Positions 8,149-17,265 of a DNA stretch of 64,000 nt are shown piece by piece. Position 1 is the first letter of the stretch, and every line of letters begins with the position of its first letter. The stretch lies in contig NZ_FRCS01000012.1 in the NCBI RefSeq assembly GCF_900143005.1, positions 124,001 through 188,000 of the forward strand, written 5' to 3'. The notes under the pieces were generated by a model. It had not been told where the DNA came from, made no database searches, and saw nothing but the letters and a program-made list of their open reading frames with translations. Source of the DNA: Cryptosporangium aurantiacum (GTDB lineage: Bacteria > Actinomycetota > Actinomycetes > Mycobacteriales > Cryptosporangiaceae). Position numbers and translations under genes: made by a program.

Positions 8149-8697
8149 GTGTCGTCCTTCGATCCTCGGCAGTTGGCCGAGATTGATCCCAAGCAGATCA
8201 GCGCCGCTGAGTTCGAAGAGCTGCTGACCGCCGCCTCGCAACAAGCCGGAGAACCGGGCGCCACCGAGGGGCTCGAGGCGATCGACCCGGCGGCGTTCGC
8301 CCGGTTGATCGGGCGGGCCCGCAAGGACCAGCTCGAGGCCGTGATGAGCAGCCCGGTCCGGTCGATCGTCCTGGACCAGATCCTCCGCCGCTTCGCCGAC
8401 CACTACCGCGCAGGCGACCCCCGCCCGCCGAAGGTCATCCACTGGAAGATCACCGGTCGGCCGGACGGCGGCACCGACGACTTCGAACTGGTCCTGTACG
8501 GCGATCGGTGCGAGGCCAACGCGGTCGCCCAGCACGGCGCCGACACCACGATCATCCTCGGCGGGCCTGAGTTCCTGCTGCTCACGTCGGGCAACGGCAA
8601 GCCGACGACGATGTTCATGACCGGAAAGCTCAAGGTCCGCGGCGACCTCGGTCTCGCCGCCGTGCTCGCCAAGATCTTCGTCATCCCTACGTCGTAG
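8149..8697 (+). CDS. SCP2 sterol-binding domain protein
   Basis: A 182-residue cytosolic protein. Residues about 90-180 look like an SCP2 lipid-binding domain (VIHWKITGRPDGGTDDFELVLYG followed by TTIILGGPEFLLLTSGNGKP and MTGKLKVRGDLGLAA). Such domains bind acyl chains or sterols. The start is the GTG at 8149, preceded by an AGGGAG site; an ATG further up at 8092 would place the leader repeats inside the protein and has no good ribosome site. The acyl-CoA ligase gene follows after 77 bp in the same direction, so a lipid or fatty-acid role is likely. The exact ligand is unknown. Confidence 0.8.
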   Translation: MSSFDPRQLAEIDPKQISAAEFEELLTAASQQAGEPGATEGLEAIDPAAFARLIGRARKDQLEAVMSSPVRSIVLDQILRRFADHYRAGDPRPPKVIHWKITGRPDGGTDDFELVLYGDRCEANAVAQHGADTTIILGGPEFLLLTSGNGKPTTMFMTGKLKVRGDLGLAAVLAKIFVIPTS

Positions 8698-8701
8698 CCC
8701 C

Positions 8702-8758
8702 GCCCGCCCCTTCACCCAAGGCCCGCCCCTTCCCCCAAGGCCCGCCCCTTCCCCCAGG
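8702..8758 (+). repeat. Three 19-bp tandem repeats before the acyl-CoA ligase gene
   Basis: The unit GCCCGCCCCTTCCCCCAAG occurs at 8702-8720 (one mismatch), 8721-8739 and 8740-8758 (imperfect end). It fills most of the gap between the SCP2 gene and the ligase gene, where the ribosome site lies. Confidence 0.8.
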
Positions 8759-8774
8759 AACGAGGTGTCACCGA

Positions 8775-10415
8775 ATGGCAGCGCAGGACGCCGTGGCCAG
8801 CCCCACCGGCGGCAAGGTGGCGTACGCCACCCAGCTGGCGACGACGCTGATCCGGGCAGGGGTGATCGCACCCGGACGCCCCGACCGCGTCACGCGGCAG
8901 CTCGCCGCACTGCGGAGCTGGGGGTTGAGCCTGGCAGGCGGCTACACCAGCGCTGCGGCACGTGACCCGGAGCGGATCGCGCTGATCGACGAGCGCAGGC
9001 AGGTGACGTTCGCCGAGGTGCGCGACCGCGCCACCCGGATCTCGCAGGGCCTCGCGGCGCTCGGCGTCAAGGGCAAGAGCCGGGTCGCGGTGCTCTGCCG
9101 CAACCACGCCGGGTTGATCGAGGCGCTGGTCGCGTCCGCGGGCCGCGGCGCGGACACCGTGCTGCTGAACACCGGCCTCTCGGCGACCCAGATCCAGACC
9201 GTCCTTCGTGAACAGAAGGTCGAGCTGCTCATCGCCGACGAGGAGTTCCTGCCGCTGATCGGCGAGCCGCCGCCCGGCGTCCAGCTGCTGCTGGCGTGGA
9301 CGGACGGAACGAGCCCCGGCCCGACGACGCTCGAGGAGCTCGTCGCGTCGAACCCCGGTGGGAAGGCCTCGCCGCCCGAGATCGTGGGGCGGACGATCGT
9401 CCTGACGTCCGGCACCACCGGAGCGCCGAAGGGCGCGCGCCGTCCGCCGCCGCACGGGCTGGGGGCGCTCGCGTCGATCCTCTCCAAGATCCCGCTGAAA
9501 GTGCGGGACACAATCGCGATTCCGGCGCCGCTGTTCCACACCTGGGGTTTTGCCGGACTCCAGGTCGGGATGGGGCTGCGCGCGACGCTGGTGCTCCGGC
9601 GCCGGTTCGAGCCGGAGTCCGTGCTCGCCGACATCGCCACGCACCGCGCCGGGGGCGTGTTCGTCGTCCCGATCATGATGCAGCGGATGCTCGAGCTGCC
9701 GCCCGACGTCCGCAGCAAGTACGACCTGAGCGCGCTCCGCGCGGTCGCCAGCAGCGGGTCGGCGTTGATCGGCGACTTCGCGCTGCACTTCATGGACGCG
9801 TTCGGCGACGTGCTCTACAACCTGTACGGGTCGACCGAAGTGTCGTGGGCGACGATCGCGACGCCGAGCGACCTGCGCCGCGAACCCCGCACGGCCGGCC
9901 AGGCGCCGCTCGGTACCCAGCTGGCGATCCTCGACGAGAGCGGCAACGACCTCCCGACCGGGACGCCCGGCCGGATCTTCGTCGCGAACGGGATGCTGTT
10001 CGAGGGGTACACGAACGGGGCGAACAAGGAGGTCAAGCGCGGGTTCATGAGCACCGGCGACGTCGGGCACATGGACTCTACCGGCCTGCTGTTCGTGGAC
10101 GGCCGAGACGACGACATGATCGTGTCCGGCGGGGAGAACGTGTTCCCGCGCGAGGTCGAGAACATCCTGACCGAGGCCGAGGCGGTACGCGAAGTCGCGG
10201 TGGTGGGGGTTCCGGACCCGGACTGGGGGCAGCGGCTCGCGGCGTACGTCGTCCTGCACGACGGGTACACGCTCGACGCGGACGAGGTCCGCGACCTGGT
10301 GAAGAACAAGGCAGCACGCTTCTCGGTCCCCCGCGACGTGCACTTCCTCGCCGAGCTCCCCCGCAACGCCACCGGCAAGGTCGTCCCCCGCCTTCTCCGC
10401 GAGGCCGCCTCCTGA
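8775..10415 (+). CDS. Acyl-CoA synthetase, AMP-binding (FadD2/FadD12-like)
   Basis: A 546-residue adenylate-forming enzyme that should activate a fatty or other carboxylic acid to its CoA thioester with ATP. All core motifs are present: the P-loop LTSGTTGAPKG near residue 205, YGSTE near 355, the hinge region GDVGHMDSTGLLFVDGRDDD near 435, and the catalytic lysine in ATGKVV about ten residues from the end. The N-terminal 60 residues match the FadD2/FadD12 type more than medium-chain ligases. The ATG at 8775 follows a GAGGTG site. It is probably co-transcribed with the SCP2 gene. The substrate cannot be read from the sequence. Confidence 0.88.
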   Translation: MAAQDAVASPTGGKVAYATQLATTLIRAGVIAPGRPDRVTRQLAALRSWGLSLAGGYTSAAARDPERIALIDERRQVTFAEVRDRATRISQGLAALGVKGKSRVAVLCRNHAGLIEALVASAGRGADTVLLNTGLSATQIQTVLREQKVELLIADEEFLPLIGEPPPGVQLLLAWTDGTSPGPTTLEELVASNPGGKASPPEIVGRTIVLTSGTTGAPKGARRPPPHGLGALASILSKIPLKVRDTIAIPAPLFHTWGFAGLQVGMGLRATLVLRRRFEPESVLADIATHRAGGVFVVPIMMQRMLELPPDVRSKYDLSALRAVASSGSALIGDFALHFMDAFGDVLYNLYGSTEVSWATIATPSDLRREPRTAGQAPLGTQLAILDESGNDLPTGTPGRIFVANGMLFEGYTNGANKEVKRGFMSTGDVGHMDSTGLLFVDGRDDDMIVSGGENVFPREVENILTEAEAVREVAVVGVPDPDWGQRLAAYVVLHDGYTLDADEVRDLVKNKAARFSVPRDVHFLAELPRNATGKVVPRLLREAAS

Positions 10416-10418
10416 ACC

Positions 10419-10465
10419 GACGCGAAACCGGTCTCTAACCCCGGCTCAGAGGCCGGTTTCGCGTC
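10419..10465. terminator. Bidirectional palindromic terminator (family copy 1)
   Basis: GACGCGAAACCGG (10419-10431) pairs with CCGGTTTCGCGTC (10453-10465), extended inward by CTCT/AGAG. It lies between convergent genes and overlaps the stop codon of the prenyl synthase. The same outer 13-bp arms recur at 45919-45967. Confidence 0.75.
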
Positions 10466-11555
10466 AGGCGCTGCGGTCTACGGCGGCGACGGCCAGGTCT
10501 CGGAGGGCGGCGCGGCCCTCGGGGGTGAACGGCGCGCTCGCCAGCACGGCCAGCGCGTGGTCGCAGCGCTCGGTGATCATCCGCTCCACGCTCTCCCGGG
10601 CCCCGGTCTCGACGATGAGCGCGCGCAACGCGGCGACCCCCTCGTCGTCCAGATCGGGGTTACCGAGGCGCTCCGCGAGGAGCGCCCTCCCGCCGTTCGA
10701 CGCCCGGGAGCGCGCCAGCGCGACCAGCACCGTCTGCTTGCCTTCCCGCAGGTCCTCGCCGGACGGCTTACCGGTGACCGCGCTGTCTCCGAACACGCCG
10801 AGCAGGTCGTCGCGCAGCTGGAACGCCTCGCCGATCGGGAGCGCGAACGCGGTGTAGGCGTCGACGACCGTCGCAGGCGCATCGGCGACCGCGGCGCCCA
10901 GGTGCAGCGGTGCCTCCACCGTGTACTTGCCGCTCTTGTACCGGGCGATCCGCAGTGCGCGCTCCAGCGGCACTCCCCCGCGGGTCGGAGCCGCGATGTC
11001 GAGGTACTGGCCGGCCATCAGCTCCAGACGCATCGTCGCGAACACGTCCCGGGCCCGCGACGCCGCGAGCGACGGCAGCCCCGCGGTGGCGAGCATCTGC
11101 TCGGAGAGCACCAGCAGCAGGTCACCCAGCAGGATCGCGGCGGCCTGACCGAAGCGCTCCGGGTCGCCGTGCAGACCGGCCGCCCGATGTGCCGCCTCCA
11201 GCGCGCGGTGCGCCGACGGGCGTCCGCGGCGTAGGTCGGAGCCGTCCATCACGTCGTCGTGGATCAGCGCGAACGCATGCAACAGCTCCAGCGACGCGGC
11301 GGCGCGGATCAGCGTCTCGTCGTCCGGCGCACCGGCCGCCCGCGCACCCCAGTACGCGAACAGCGGGCGGAGACGCTTGCCCCCGGCGAGCACCGCGGCC
11401 TGCAGCGGGCCATCGAGGTCGGACAGCTCCTCGCCGACTCGCCCCAGCACCGCCACGTAGTCGGCCAGGAAGTCCTCCAGCGCGAGACCGACGCGGGCCC
11501 GGACGTCTGCGTTGGTCGGGCTGACTCTCGCCGCTTCCACCGTCCGCGTGCTCAT
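10464..11555 (-). CDS. Polyprenyl diphosphate synthase
   Basis: A 363-residue trans-prenyltransferase that condenses isopentenyl diphosphate with an allylic diphosphate. The first Asp-rich motif is DDVMD (residues 100-104, in LIHDDVMDGSDLRRG). The second is DDLLGVFGD (249-257). A GGKRLRP motif lies at about residue 58. The family cannot be split by chain length from sequence alone, so it may make geranylgeranyl diphosphate or a longer menaquinone tail. Position next to menJ and ubiE, as with grcC1 in mycobacteria, favours the menaquinone tail; the MerR gene upstream also leaves a carotenoid role open. Confidence 0.88.
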   Translation of the reverse strand: MSTRTVEAARVSPTNADVRARVGLALEDFLADYVAVLGRVGEELSDLDGPLQAAVLAGGKRLRPLFAYWGARAAGAPDDETLIRAAASLELLHAFALIHDDVMDGSDLRRGRPSAHRALEAAHRAAGLHGDPERFGQAAAILLGDLLLVLSEQMLATAGLPSLAASRARDVFATMRLELMAGQYLDIAAPTRGGVPLERALRIARYKSGKYTVEAPLHLGAAVADAPATVVDAYTAFALPIGEAFQLRDDLLGVFGDSAVTGKPSGEDLREGKQTVLVALARSRASNGGRALLAERLGNPDLDDEGVAALRALIVETGARESVERMITERCDHALAVLASAPFTPEGRAALRDLAVAAVDRSA

Positions 11556-11600
11556 CTCGACCTCGTCCCGTTCGGCGGTGCATCGGTTGTGAGTCGATTC

Positions 11601-12647
11601 CTACCGTGAGACGCGCCGCCCCGCATCTCGAGACGCGGCCGGCCCACCCAGCGCGGCGAGCACACCCTCGACGGCTTCCACCAACGACGTCGGTAGCGCG
11701 ACGCCGGCGGGCAACCGTCGCCGGACCGGACCGAGCCAGCCGGGGCCGGCCGCGATCATCCGTACGGGACGCCCGATCCCGGCCAAGCGGGTGAACACCG
11801 TCGGGTCAGCGGTCTCCGGCACCTGTGACCAGAGCACGACCACCGACGGGCCGGTCCGCCGCACGGCCTCGACCATCGCCTCGGCAGGAACCCGGGCACC
11901 GAGGATCCGTGTTCCCCGCCGCACCTCGCGCAGCGCGGCCGCCAGCGCCTCCAGCGGCAGCGTGTGCTGCTCCTCCTCCACCGCGGCGAGCAGCGTCCGG
12001 GGCGGGGCGAGCGCGGGCACCGGCTCGTCGGACGTGCGGGCCCGCCGCGGACCCGCCGGACCCGGCACGACCATGCGCAGCTCGGTGGAGATGTGCCAGG
12101 ACAGCAAATGCTCGACCTCGACGACGCTGTGCCCGGCCTGCCAGCGCTGCCCGAGCGCCGAGAGCACCGGGACCAGGACCTCGCTCCAGGTCAGCACCGT
12201 GCCGTACGTCCGCAGGCAGGTGCGGATCTCCTCGGCGATCGCGTCCGAGTCCATGCTGCCCGCGGCCCTGGCCAGCCCGCGTGCGGCCGCCTGCGCCAGC
12301 CCCACCGGCATCACCCGCCGGTTCGGCACGCGGGCGCCGGGGCGCGGCGCGGGTTCGGTCAGTTCGCCCGGGTTGGCGGCCAGCGCGGTGCGCGCGGCAT
12401 CCGCTGGTGAGACCCCCTGGAACGTGAGGCGGCGCATCATCTCCAGCCGCCGGACGTCCTCTGCGGAGTACCGCCGGTGCCGTCCTGCCTCGTGCTCACT
12501 CGGGCCGAGGCCGTACCGCTGGTCCCAGGTCCGCAGGGTGGTCACCGCTACGCCGAGCCGCCTGGCCACCGCCCCGGCGGTCAGGCGTGGACCGGCCCAG
12601 GACGGACGTACCGCCTCGGACGCCCCACTGCGCTCGTCGCTCGCCAC
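11601..12647 (-). CDS. MerR-family regulator with cobalamin-binding-like C-terminal region
   Basis: A 348-residue regulator. Residues about 20-90 are a MerR winged helix (AGAVARRLGVAVTTLRTWDQRYGL, GRHRRYSAEDVRRLEMM). The rest resembles the two-part B12-binding module of CarH/LitR-type light-responsive regulators: a helical bundle with LGQRWQAGHSVVEVEHLLSWHI, then a Rossmann-like part. The base-binding DxHxxG motif is not intact; the corresponding stretch reads EEEQHTLPLEAL, keeping a His but not the Gly. Cobalamin binding is therefore doubtful. It lies 45 bp upstream of the polyprenyl synthase gene in the same direction, probably one operon. Confidence 0.75.
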   Translation of the reverse strand: MASDERSGASEAVRPSWAGPRLTAGAVARRLGVAVTTLRTWDQRYGLGPSEHEAGRHRRYSAEDVRRLEMMRRLTFQGVSPADAARTALAANPGELTEPAPRPGARVPNRRVMPVGLAQAAARGLARAAGSMDSDAIAEEIRTCLRTYGTVLTWSEVLVPVLSALGQRWQAGHSVVEVEHLLSWHISTELRMVVPGPAGPRRARTSDEPVPALAPPRTLLAAVEEEQHTLPLEALAAALREVRRGTRILGARVPAEAMVEAVRRTGPSVVVLWSQVPETADPTVFTRLAGIGRPVRMIAAGPGWLGPVRRRLPAGVALPTSLVEAVEGVLAALGGPAASRDAGRRVSR

Positions 12648-12692
12648 CTACAGATCATCGCGCGCAACGGCGTAACGCGCGCGCCGAGCGCT

Positions 12693-13961
12693 TTATGACG
12701 CTTCGACCAGCGGCAGATTGCGGCCGACGCCACCGCCGGGCAGGGCGATCGACGCGAAGTGCGAGACAATGTGGTCGTCGCTCGGGTCGTTCGCCGGGTC
12801 GTCGTGGACGACCAGGTGGCGGTAGAGCGTGTCGCGCTGAGCAGGCGTCCGGCCCGCGCTGCGCATCAGGTGGATCAGCTCGGTGCGGTTGGAGCGGTGC
12901 TTCGCCCCCGCGCTGGAGACCACGTTCTCCTCGAGCATGACCGAGCCCAGGTCGTCGGCGCCGTAGTGCAGCGTCAGCTGGCCGATGTCCTTGCCGGTCG
13001 TCAGCCAGGAACCCTGCAGGTGCTTGACGTTGTCGAAGAACAGCCGCGCGACCGCGACCAGCCGCAGGTACTCCAGGCTGGTGGCCTGCGTCCGGCCCTT
13101 GAGGTGGTTGTTCTCCGGCTGGTACGTCCACGGAATGAACGACCGGAAGCCACCGGTGCGGTCCTGCACGTCGCGGATCATCCGCATGTGCTCGATGCGC
13201 TCGGCGTTCGTCTCGCCGGTGCCCATCATGAACGTCGCGGTCGATTCGACGCCGAGCCCGTGGGCGGTCTCCATCACCTCGAGCCAGCGCTCACCGGACT
13301 CCTTGAGCGGCGCGATCGCCTTCCGCGGCCGCTCGACCAAGATCTCGGCGCCGGCACCGGCGAACGAGTCGAGCCCGGCCGCGTGGATCCGGGTGATCGA
13401 CTCCTCGATGCTGACCTTCGAGACCTTCGACATGTGCATGACCTCGGACGCGCCGAGCGAGTGCAGGGTCAGCGACGGGTACTCGCGCCGGATCGCGCCG
13501 AACACCGCCTCGTAGTACTCGACGCCGTACTCCGGGTGGTGACCACCCTGGAGCATGATCTGCGTCGCACCGAGCTTCACCGCCTCGTCGCATCGGCGCA
13601 GGATCTCGTCGAGGTCGTGCGACCAGCCTTCCTTGTGCTTCGGCGCGCGGTAGAACGCGCAGAACTTGCACGCGGTGACGCAGACGTTCGTGTAGTTGAT
13701 GTTCCGGTCGATGATGTATGTCGCAATATGAGCGACATCACCATAAATCCGGCGCCGGACCGTGTCGGCCGCCGCCCCGAGCGCGTGCAGTGGCGCGTCG
13801 GTGTACAGCAGCAACGCCTCCTCCGGCGAGATCCGGCCGCCGTCGGCGGCGCGCTGAAGGATGTCGGCTGTGAATTCTTTTCGACCGGCCTCTGCCGAGG
13901 TCGGTCGACCTCGGAGAAGGCCGGACGTTGAAGAGAGTTCATCGGCAGCGTTTCCGGTCAC
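12693..13961 (-). CDS. mqnC: Cyclic dehypoxanthinyl futalosine synthase
   Basis: A radical SAM enzyme of the futalosine pathway that cyclises dehypoxanthine futalosine. The [4Fe-4S] motif CVTACKFC gives Cys94, 98 and 101, preceded by the family phrase RNINYTNVCVTACKFCAFYR. Further MqnC blocks are GGHHPEYG, GAGAEILVERPRK, FIPWTYQPEN and EENVVSSAGA. The only usable in-frame start is the GTG at 13961, giving 422 residues. With that start, residues 8-31 are encoded by the 73-bp repeated element at 13872-13944, just before the usual MqnC N-terminus (ILQRAADGGRISPEEAL). A longer upstream extension overlaps a divergent gene and is rejected. Confidence 0.92.
   Translation of the reverse strand: MTGNAADELSSTSGLLRGRPTSAEAGRKEFTADILQRAADGGRISPEEALLLYTDAPLHALGAAADTVRRRIYGDVAHIATYIIDRNINYTNVCVTACKFCAFYRAPKHKEGWSHDLDEILRRCDEAVKLGATQIMLQGGHHPEYGVEYYEAVFGAIRREYPSLTLHSLGASEVMHMSKVSKVSIEESITRIHAAGLDSFAGAGAEILVERPRKAIAPLKESGERWLEVMETAHGLGVESTATFMMGTGETNAERIEHMRMIRDVQDRTGGFRSFIPWTYQPENNHLKGRTQATSLEYLRLVAVARLFFDNVKHLQGSWLTTGKDIGQLTLHYGADDLGSVMLEENVVSSAGAKHRSNRTELIHLMRSAGRTPAQRDTLYRHLVVHDDPANDPSDDHIVSHFASIALPGGGVGRNLPLVEAS
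13872..13944 (+). repeat. 73-bp element with conserved inverted ends, copy A (inside mqnC 5' end)
   Basis: It begins GAATTCTTTTCGACCG and ends GTTGAAGAGAGTTCATCG. The ends are imperfect inverted repeats of each other (about 15 bp). The centre forms a further hairpin (CCGAGGTC/GACCTCGG inside GGCCT/AGGCC). Copy B at 56691-56763 has the same length, the same orientation and nearly identical ends (16/16 and 17/18), but an unrelated centre. mqnC reads through it in antisense orientation. Confidence 0.7.
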
Positions 13962-14021
13962 GACGTCGAGCGTAACCCGGGCCGTGGAGTGCACCGGGCC
14001 GTACCGGGGTATGCGGCGCCC

Positions 14022-14315
14022 ATGGCACAGAAGATCGATGTCCGGCCGATGGGGCCGCACGAGTACGCGGTGACGCTCACCGAAGGCACCGACACCACGA
14101 ACCACCGCGTCGTGGTGCCCGACGATCTCCTCGACGAACTGGCGCTCGACCCCGATGACCGGGAGGTCGAGGCGGACCTGGTCCGGGAGTCGATGGCGTA
14201 TCTCCTCGACCGACTGGCCGCCGACGAGATCGACCACGACGTCGACCTCGAGGAGGTCGCCAACGACCACGCCGACTACTCCGGCGAACTCCTGTCCCGC
14301 CTCGGCCTCGGCTGA
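14022..14315 (+). CDS. Small acidic protein of unknown function
   Basis: A 97-residue soluble protein beginning MAQKIDVRPMGPHEYAV, with many Asp and Glu residues and no transmembrane segment. No family was recognised. The start at 14022 is chosen over an in-frame ATG 33 bases upstream because the upstream residues are unlike the rest. It is divergent from mqnC (60 bp between starts) and convergent with the sulfite-oxidase-like gene, with a long terminator between them. Confidence 0.7.
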   Translation: MAQKIDVRPMGPHEYAVTLTEGTDTTNHRVVVPDDLLDELALDPDDREVEADLVRESMAYLLDRLAADEIDHDVDLEEVANDHADYSGELLSRLGLG

Positions 14316-14329
14316 CAGCGGCGGGCGAG

Positions 14330-14375
14330 GCGCTGAACATTTTGTGCCGCCAGAGGGGCACAAAATGTGCAGCGC
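14330..14375. terminator. Bidirectional terminator between convergent genes
   Basis: GCGCTGAACATTTTGTGCC (14330-14348) pairs with the arm at 14357-14375 with one mismatch over 19 bp. It sits between the stops of the small acidic protein gene and the sulfite-oxidase-like gene. Confidence 0.75.
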
Positions 14376-16321
14376 TATCGGGCGGTGACGCTTACCTGGT
14401 GCCAGCCCTCGGATCCGTTCGGAGCCGGGGGGCGCTCCGTTCCGGACTGGATGGCGCCGGTGGCGTCGGTGGCGCGGACCTCCAGGGTGTGGCGTCCGCC
14501 GCCGGCCTCGGTGGCATCCCAGTCCCAGCGCCACTGACGCCAGGTGTCCACGGAGTCGGCGTCCGCCAGCGTCGCTTGCTGCCACTGCCCCCCGTCGACC
14601 CGAACCTCGACGCGGCTGATGCCCCGGCGCTGCGCCCAGGCGACGCCCGCGACCGTGACCGTGCCGGAGACCCGGTCGGACTGCCGCGGGGTGTCGATCC
14701 GGGACGACGTCTTGATCGGGGCTTGCTGGGACCATCCGCGCGGCACCCAGTACGCGTCGAAGTCGTCGAACCGGGAGAGTTCCAGATCGACGAGCCACTT
14801 CGTGGCCGAGACGTAGCCGTAGAGGCCCGGGACGACCATCCGCACCGGGAAGCCGTGCGCGATCGGGAGCGGCACACCGTTCATGCCGACCGCGAGCAGC
14901 GCGTCCCGGCCGTCGCGGCACGCCGCCGTGGGTGTGCCGCAGGTCCAGCCGTCGGCCGAACGGCCGACGAGTTGGTCCGCGTCCGGGTGCGGGTCCGCTC
15001 GGTCCAGCACGTCAGCCAGTCGGACGCCGAGCCAGCGGGCGTTTCCGAGAAGGTCGCCGCCGACCTCGTTGGAGACGCAGGCCAACGTGATGTCGCGCTC
15101 GACCAGCGGCAGGTCCAGCAGATCCTGATAGGTGAGCGTGAGCTCGCGGCGGACGCGTCCGTGGATGCGCAGCCGGTAGGAGCGCGGATCGACCTGCGGC
15201 AGCACGAACGCGGTGTCGACCCGGTAGAACGTGTCGTTGGCGGTGGTCAGCGGGGTGATGCCGGGGACGTCGAGGCTCGCGCCTGCCGGTACCGGTGGCG
15301 CCGGGGACGCGGGGGCGGGCAGGCGGATCGCGGCGCGCTGGTCACTCACGCCGCGCCAGCGGGCGAGGAGGCGGCCGACGCCGCCCGCGGCCACCGCAGC
15401 CGTCGCGGCGCCCCCGGCGATCCAGAAAAACGTCCGCCGAGACGCCGCACCCCCACCCCCGACGAGCCAAGGAGCGGGAGAAGCGGAGCCGGCCGTACCC
15501 CCGGCCCCCACCGCCCGGCTCTCTGAGCCGGCGGACGAAGCGGAGCCGACCGTACCCCCGGCCCCCACAGCCCGGCTCTCTGAGCCGGCGGACGAAGCGG
15601 AGCCGGCCGTACCCCCGGCCCCCACAGCCCGGCTCTCTGAGCCGGCGGACGAAGCGGAGCCGACCGTACCCCCGGCCCCCACAGCCCGGCTCTCTGAGCC
15701 GGCGGACGAAGCGGAGCCGACCGTACCCCCGGCCCCCACAGCCCGGCTCTCTGAGCCGGCGGACGAAGCGGAGCCGGCCGTACCCCCGACATCGGCCGGC
15801 TCCGCGGTTCGATGGGAGTCCGCTGCTGCGACGCGCTCAGCCGCCTCGGCGTCCAGCGCCGCCCCCGCGTCCCGCGCGCGTCCGACGAGCAGCGACAGCA
15901 CACCCATCGCCACACCGGCGCCGACCAGCGTCGGCACGACCGCGAAGCTCGTCGAGTCCGGACGCGACACGCAGGCCGCAGCCCCGATAGCCGCAAAAGC
16001 CGCAAAAACTCCCAAACCGAAGCCTATATGACGCGCCGCCAGCGCGCCCGTCACCGCGGCCACCCCGGCGAGCACCACCAGGATGATCAACGTCAGCACC
16101 GGCTTGTCCCAGCTGCCGAACGTCTGGACGCCGAACTGCTCGACCGACCGCGGGACCCGGTCCACGATCTCCCCCGCGACCGCGGTCAGCGGCGAGGACG
16201 ACGGCCCGACGAACGCCGCGGCCACTTCGGCGACGCCGAGCGCGATCGCCGCCGCCACGATTCCGGCCAGCGCAGCGAGTGGCCGCGTCGCACGCGACCG
16301 CAGGATGATCACAGCTGTCAC
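14375..16321 (-). CDS. Membrane-anchored molybdopterin oxidoreductase, sulfite oxidase family
   Basis: About 648 residues. The N-terminal 150 residues hold four predicted transmembrane helices. A Gly/Ala/Ser linker of about 110 residues follows, built from 19-residue repeats. A fifth helix (TFFWIAGGAATAAVAAGG) precedes the extracytoplasmic enzyme domain. That domain carries the molybdenum-ligating cysteine in the family phrase TLACVSNEVGGDLLGNARW, and the C-terminal dimerisation domain (GVAWAQRRGISRVEVRVDGG). The substrate could be sulfite or another oxo acceptor. The start is uncertain: GTG at 16321 or 16312, or TTG at 16339. It lies a few tens of bases after mqnA in the same direction. Confidence 0.85.
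   Translation of the reverse strand: MTAVIILRSRATRPLAALAGIVAAAIALGVAEVAAAFVGPSSSPLTAVAGEIVDRVPRSVEQFGVQTFGSWDKPVLTLIILVVLAGVAAVTGALAARHIGFGLGVFAAFAAIGAAACVSRPDSTSFAVVPTLVGAGVAMGVLSLLVGRARDAGAALDAEAAERVAAADSHRTAEPADVGGTAGSASSAGSESRAVGAGGTVGSASSAGSESRAVGAGGTVGSASSAGSESRAVGAGGTAGSASSAGSESRAVGAGGTVGSASSAGSESRAVGAGGTAGSASPAPWLVGGGGAASRRTFFWIAGGAATAAVAAGGVGRLLARWRGVSDQRAAIRLPAPASPAPPVPAGASLDVPGITPLTTANDTFYRVDTAFVLPQVDPRSYRLRIHGRVRRELTLTYQDLLDLPLVERDITLACVSNEVGGDLLGNARWLGVRLADVLDRADPHPDADQLVGRSADGWTCGTPTAACRDGRDALLAVGMNGVPLPIAHGFPVRMVVPGLYGYVSATKWLVDLELSRFDDFDAYWVPRGWSQQAPIKTSSRIDTPRQSDRVSGTVTVAGVAWAQRRGISRVEVRVDGGQWQQATLADADSVDTWRQWRWDWDATEAGGGRHTLEVRATDATGAIQSGTERPPAPNGSEGWHQVSVTAR
15482..15788 (-). 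repeat. 57-bp coding tandem repeat (5 or more copies)
   Basis: A 57-bp unit repeats with a strict period; the block CCCGGCTCTCTGAGCCGG recurs near 15515, 15572, 15629, 15686 and 15743. It encodes the 19-residue unit SASSAGSESRAVGAGGTVG in the linker of the sulfite-oxidase-like protein. Units differ by only one or two bases (Val/Ala codon), showing recent expansion or homogenisation. Confidence 0.9.
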
Positions 16322-16362
16322 GATCCCCCGTCCCGGCAAGCCGCCGGAAGGGCCGCGCGCGC

Positions 16363-17265
<903 letters not shown>

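Noticed and set aside
12693-14921. A 742-residue extended form of MqnC
   Set aside because: The extension runs antisense through the small acidic gene, a terminator and the sulfite-oxidase-like gene. The GTG at 13961 already gives full MqnC length.
15482-15788. CRISPR array
   Set aside because: The 57-bp units are directly adjacent without unique spacers and encode a repeat peptide in frame; no cas genes are present.
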